This document shows positions 62,801 through 64,000 of a stretch of 64,000 nucleotides of DNA, in pieces. A program made the translations under genes and the position numbers. Origin of the DNA: an uncultured Eubacteriales bacterium (GTDB lineage: Bacteria > Bacillota > Clostridia > Peptostreptococcales > Anaerovoracaceae); assembly GCA_949285555.1 (NCBI GenBank), contig CASDYG010000001.1, positions 124,001 to 188,000 on the forward strand, given 5' to 3'. How positions within the stretch are numbered: the first letter of the stretch is position 1; each line of letters opens with the position of its first letter. A model generated the notes under the pieces. The model did not search any database. It saw only the letters and a list, made by a program, of their open reading frames with translations, and was not told the origin of the DNA.

Positions 62801-63559
62801 ATGAAATGTATCCACGTAAAAGATCTGGCCCTCAACACTCACTGTATCCTTCCAGTCCTGTGATATCTTTACCTCACTATATGGTACAGTTTTTCCAATT
62901 TTACGCTTTCCGTAAATAAAACCCTTACCTTTTCCCCCTGCTTTTCGCCCGTCTGATGCGTTGTTGTATGATGTAGCCTTTTCATGGAGATCACCAGCTT
63001 TTTTTCCATTATAGCAGTTATCCTTAATAGCTTCCTCAGGCTTCATTTCCTCTGCCAGGCTATTATGCATGCTTTCATCAAAGATAAACTTCACATGAGC
63101 CTCAAAGCCCAATGCCTCGCTTATAAGTCCTTCTATAGTCGATACATATTTACTGTTTAGCTCCCTCGTTTTATTAGCATCTACTGTAAATAAATACCAG
63201 CATTTCGATTGCCCATCATATTTGGCTGCGTGCACAAAATTTTTCATCTTTATAGGAAGTAAATCCCCCCTGTAAAGATGTCCCATATATAATTTTAATG
63301 CTTCATCATTATCCTGAATAAGCCCTTTATAGGCAAATTTAAGTTTTACGTCTTTTACGGTTTTCGGCAGCTCCTCCATAAGCTTAAATCTCATTTTTTC
63401 ACAATCAAAAAACGTAGGGACAAAATTAGCTTCAAGTAACAGCTGCAAGCACATATCCTCGTCTATATTTGCCCCCTTGGTAACTATTACACCTTCTTTA
63501 GTTACTCTTTCACCATATTCTTTGAAACTTATTAAATTCAGCAATTTATCTTTTTGCAA
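59807..63559 (-). CDS. polC: PolC-type DNA polymerase III alpha subunit lacking the 3'-5' exonuclease domain
   Basis: Replicative polymerase of low-GC Firmicutes, here 1250 residues instead of the usual about 1440. Order: N-terminal domain (about 1-180), Lys/Gly-rich linker (about 183-222), OB domain (about 238-320), PHP domain from 'VELHAHTKMSSMDG' (337-350) and 'AITDHGVVQSF', then the polymerase with 'SRGSVGSSF' (699-707), zinc pairs Cys726/729 and Cys751/754, and the catalytic 'EPDIDLNF' (Asp780, Asp782). In ordinary PolC a DnaQ-like exonuclease (DVETTG motif) is inserted in the PHP domain; here only about 18 residues (409-426) sit there. The start is TTG with GAGG 9 nt upstream. It follows ispG. 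Confidence 0.93.
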   Translation of the reverse strand: MQKDKLLNLISFKEYGERVTKEGVIVTKGANIDEDMCLQLLLEANFVPTFFDCEKMRFKLMEELPKTVKDVKLKFAYKGLIQDNDEALKLYMGHLYRGDLLPIKMKNFVHAAKYDGQSKCWYLFTVDANKTRELNSKYVSTIEGLISEALGFEAHVKFIFDESMHNSLAEEMKPEEAIKDNCYNGKKAGDLHEKATSYNNASDGRKAGGKGKGFIYGKRKIGKTVPYSEVKISQDWKDTVSVEGQIFYVDTFHSAKSNKEVVTIYITDDTASMGVKLFANDEEWKLAKEEIKVGNYIKVLGTAKNDPYSNDLIIVARSICPDEKKYREDNYPGKKRVELHAHTKMSSMDGLNDVATLVGNSARWGHTAVAITDHGVVQSFPDAASEADKWQKKGVDIKIIYGLEGYFFDDSDCKNEDGSIDYKSKRTNHIILLAKNLEGLKNLYKMVSISHLDYFYKKPRLPKSVITAHRDGIIIGSACEAGEVYQAVKNGKSVEELEKIAEFYDYLEIQPLINNRFMIENGIVSGNEDLKALNKRIVELGSRMGKPVVATTDAHYDEPTSAIYRNILMAGMGYKDAEQGQGLYMRTTEEMLNEFSYLGEEKAYEVVVENSNKISDMIEKMRPVPSGKFPPKIEGADQKLYESCMEKAHSIYGNPLPKEIGERLEKELSSIIKNGYAVMYVSAQMLVEKSLKDGYLVGSRGSVGSSFAATMAGITEVNPLEPHYICPDCKYLEWGDLSKYNCGIDMPVKKCPVCGTELKRDGFTIPFATFLGFEGDKEPDIDLNFAGEYQATAHKYVGEIFGEKNVYKAGTVSTVAEKTAYGYVRKFHDETAQQTRSYEVERLVQGCTGVKRTTGQHPGGIIIVPDDHEIYEFCPVQHPADDKDKGIITTHFDYHKIDQNLLKLDILGHTVPSMIRHLEDMTGIDPLTIELTDPNVLSIFRGVEALNIKDEDYNQVHGSYGIPEFGTDFVRKMLDDTSPSTFSDLVRISGFSHGTDVWLNNAQYYIKQGIATMNEVISTRDDIMNYLLLKGLKNKDAFTIMEIVRKNKPISDDQLALMKEHGVPDWYIDSCIKIKYMFPRAHAVAYVMMAVRMAWYKVYYPLAFYAAHLSSVVEDFDLNTVLEGKVAIKKKMAEIHRQEKPTAKDKNKLLVYEIVLEMLARGYEFEKPLLGVSDPLKFNIHEGKVLIPYIAIDGFGETASKMLHDEYEKKPFISVEDAVARGRITKAGLENLNKLGVFHKLGATDQISFF

Positions 63560-63571
63560 AATATTAAACCT

Positions 63572-64000
63572 CTATTTTTTCTCAAAATATTCATCAATAA
63601 GTTTGAAAAGTTCATCTTTTAGCTTATTTTCTTCTACTTTTTTAATTATTTCACCTTTTGAAAAAATCAGGCCCACTCCCTTTCCTCCAGCTATGCCAAA
63701 ATCAGCTTCTTTGGCCTCACCAGGACCGTTTACAGCACATCCCATAACAGCCACAGTAATCTCCTTGTCTGCATATTTGCTATGTATAATCTCCTCAACC
63801 TCTTTAGCTATGCTGAAAAGGTCAATAGCCGTTCTTCCGCATGTAGGACAACTAATTAAATTAGGGCCTTCCTTGATAAGTCCACATGCCTTCAAAATAT
63901 CCTTTGCCGCATAGATTTCCTGCACAGGATCAGCAGTTAAAGATACTCTCATTGTATTACCGATTCCTCTTAGCAATAAGCCACCTAGTCCTACCGCTGA
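63572..64000 (-). CDS. ispG: 4-hydroxy-3-methylbut-2-enyl-diphosphate synthase IspG, C-terminal part (5' end beyond the window)
   Basis: IspG (GcpE) converts methylerythritol cyclodiphosphate to HMBPP, the sixth step of the MEP pathway, using a 4Fe-4S cluster. The visible 142 codons run open to the window edge and begin '[20 protein letters not shown]', a known internal block. Cluster cysteines are in 'CPTCGRTA' and '[20 protein letters not shown]', with the conserved Glu of NGPGE. The gene lies 12 nt before polC, the common Clostridia order. It complements dxs and ispA elsewhere in the window. Confidence 0.96.
   Translation of the reverse strand, partial: SAVGLGGLLLRGIGNTMRVSLTADPVQEIYAAKDILKACGLIKEGPNLISCPTCGRTAIDLFSIAKEVEEIIHSKYADKEITVAVMGCAVNGPGEAKEADFGIAGGKGVGLIFSKGEIIKKVEENKLKDELFKLIDEYFEKK

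Noticed and set aside
63572-63976. A complete small gene starting at TTG 63976
   Set aside because: The frame is open upstream to the window edge and reads as the interior of IspG, so this TTG is not a start.

Overview
The window is AT-rich DNA from an anaerobic, low-GC Firmicute of the class Clostridia. Pointers to this are PolC-type replicative polymerase, RNase J, class III (anaerobic) ribonucleotide reductase, HemZ-type radical SAM protein, ThiT with a TPP riboswitch, a DUF1836 protein, Re-type citrate synthase in place of Si-citrate synthase, and strong AGGAGG ribosome-binding sites with frequent TTG/GTG starts. The species cannot be named from the sequence alone. No rRNA, tRNA, CRISPR array, prophage or transposase gene was seen; the region is chromosomal housekeeping DNA with a few unusual genes.

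Region 1 (1-27.9 kb, all minus strand) is an almost gapless run of information-processing and envelope genes. Reading downstream from a clear promoter at 27.98 kb: secDF, relA, an MBL hydrolase, hemZ, hisS, aspS, nadD, yqeK, rsfS, leuS, rnj, a YlbF protein, then (own promoter, followed by an attenuating terminator) efp, mltG, trmR, a U32 peptidase-like protein (probable tRNA U34 hydroxylation), a CNNM/CorC protein, an Asp23 protein, nusB, xseA, xseB, ispA, dxs, tlyA, an aminotransferase and the first 50 codons of mutS. Many neighbours overlap, which suggests translational coupling.

Region 2 (28.1-31.2 kb, plus strand) holds a TPP riboswitch and the thiamine S-component gene thiT, a crotonase, and a membrane thioredoxin/CcdA pair. 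Region 3 (31.2-38.0 kb, minus) is a glutamate-precursor operon: Re-citrate synthase, a GntR/FCD regulator, aconitase, isocitrate dehydrogenase and an FGGY sugar kinase. Region 4 (38.1-46.1 kb, minus) is a shikimate operon: a long divergent aroA, aroC and a four-domain protein (chorismate mutase, shikimate dehydrogenase, shikimate kinase, type II dehydroquinase), continuing into rmuC, a phosphoesterase and pyrimidine-nucleoside phosphorylase.

Region 5 (46.4-64 kb) is mixed. It has a small unknown membrane-anchored protein, DUF1836 and an acyl-CoA synthetase read from back-to-back promoters, a P-type ATPase behind a probable manganese riboswitch, and nrdDG behind an NrdR-like box. It also has a lipoprotein resembling a dead PepD dipeptidase, a polar amino-acid ABC transporter, polC without its exonuclease domain, and the 3' part of ispG. 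The most unusual items are the four-domain shikimate fusion and its divergent aroA, the exonuclease-less PolC, the PepD-like lipoprotein, a 51-bp insertion-sequence-like remnant inside a terminator loop, and an NrdD that seems to end before the glycyl-radical segment.
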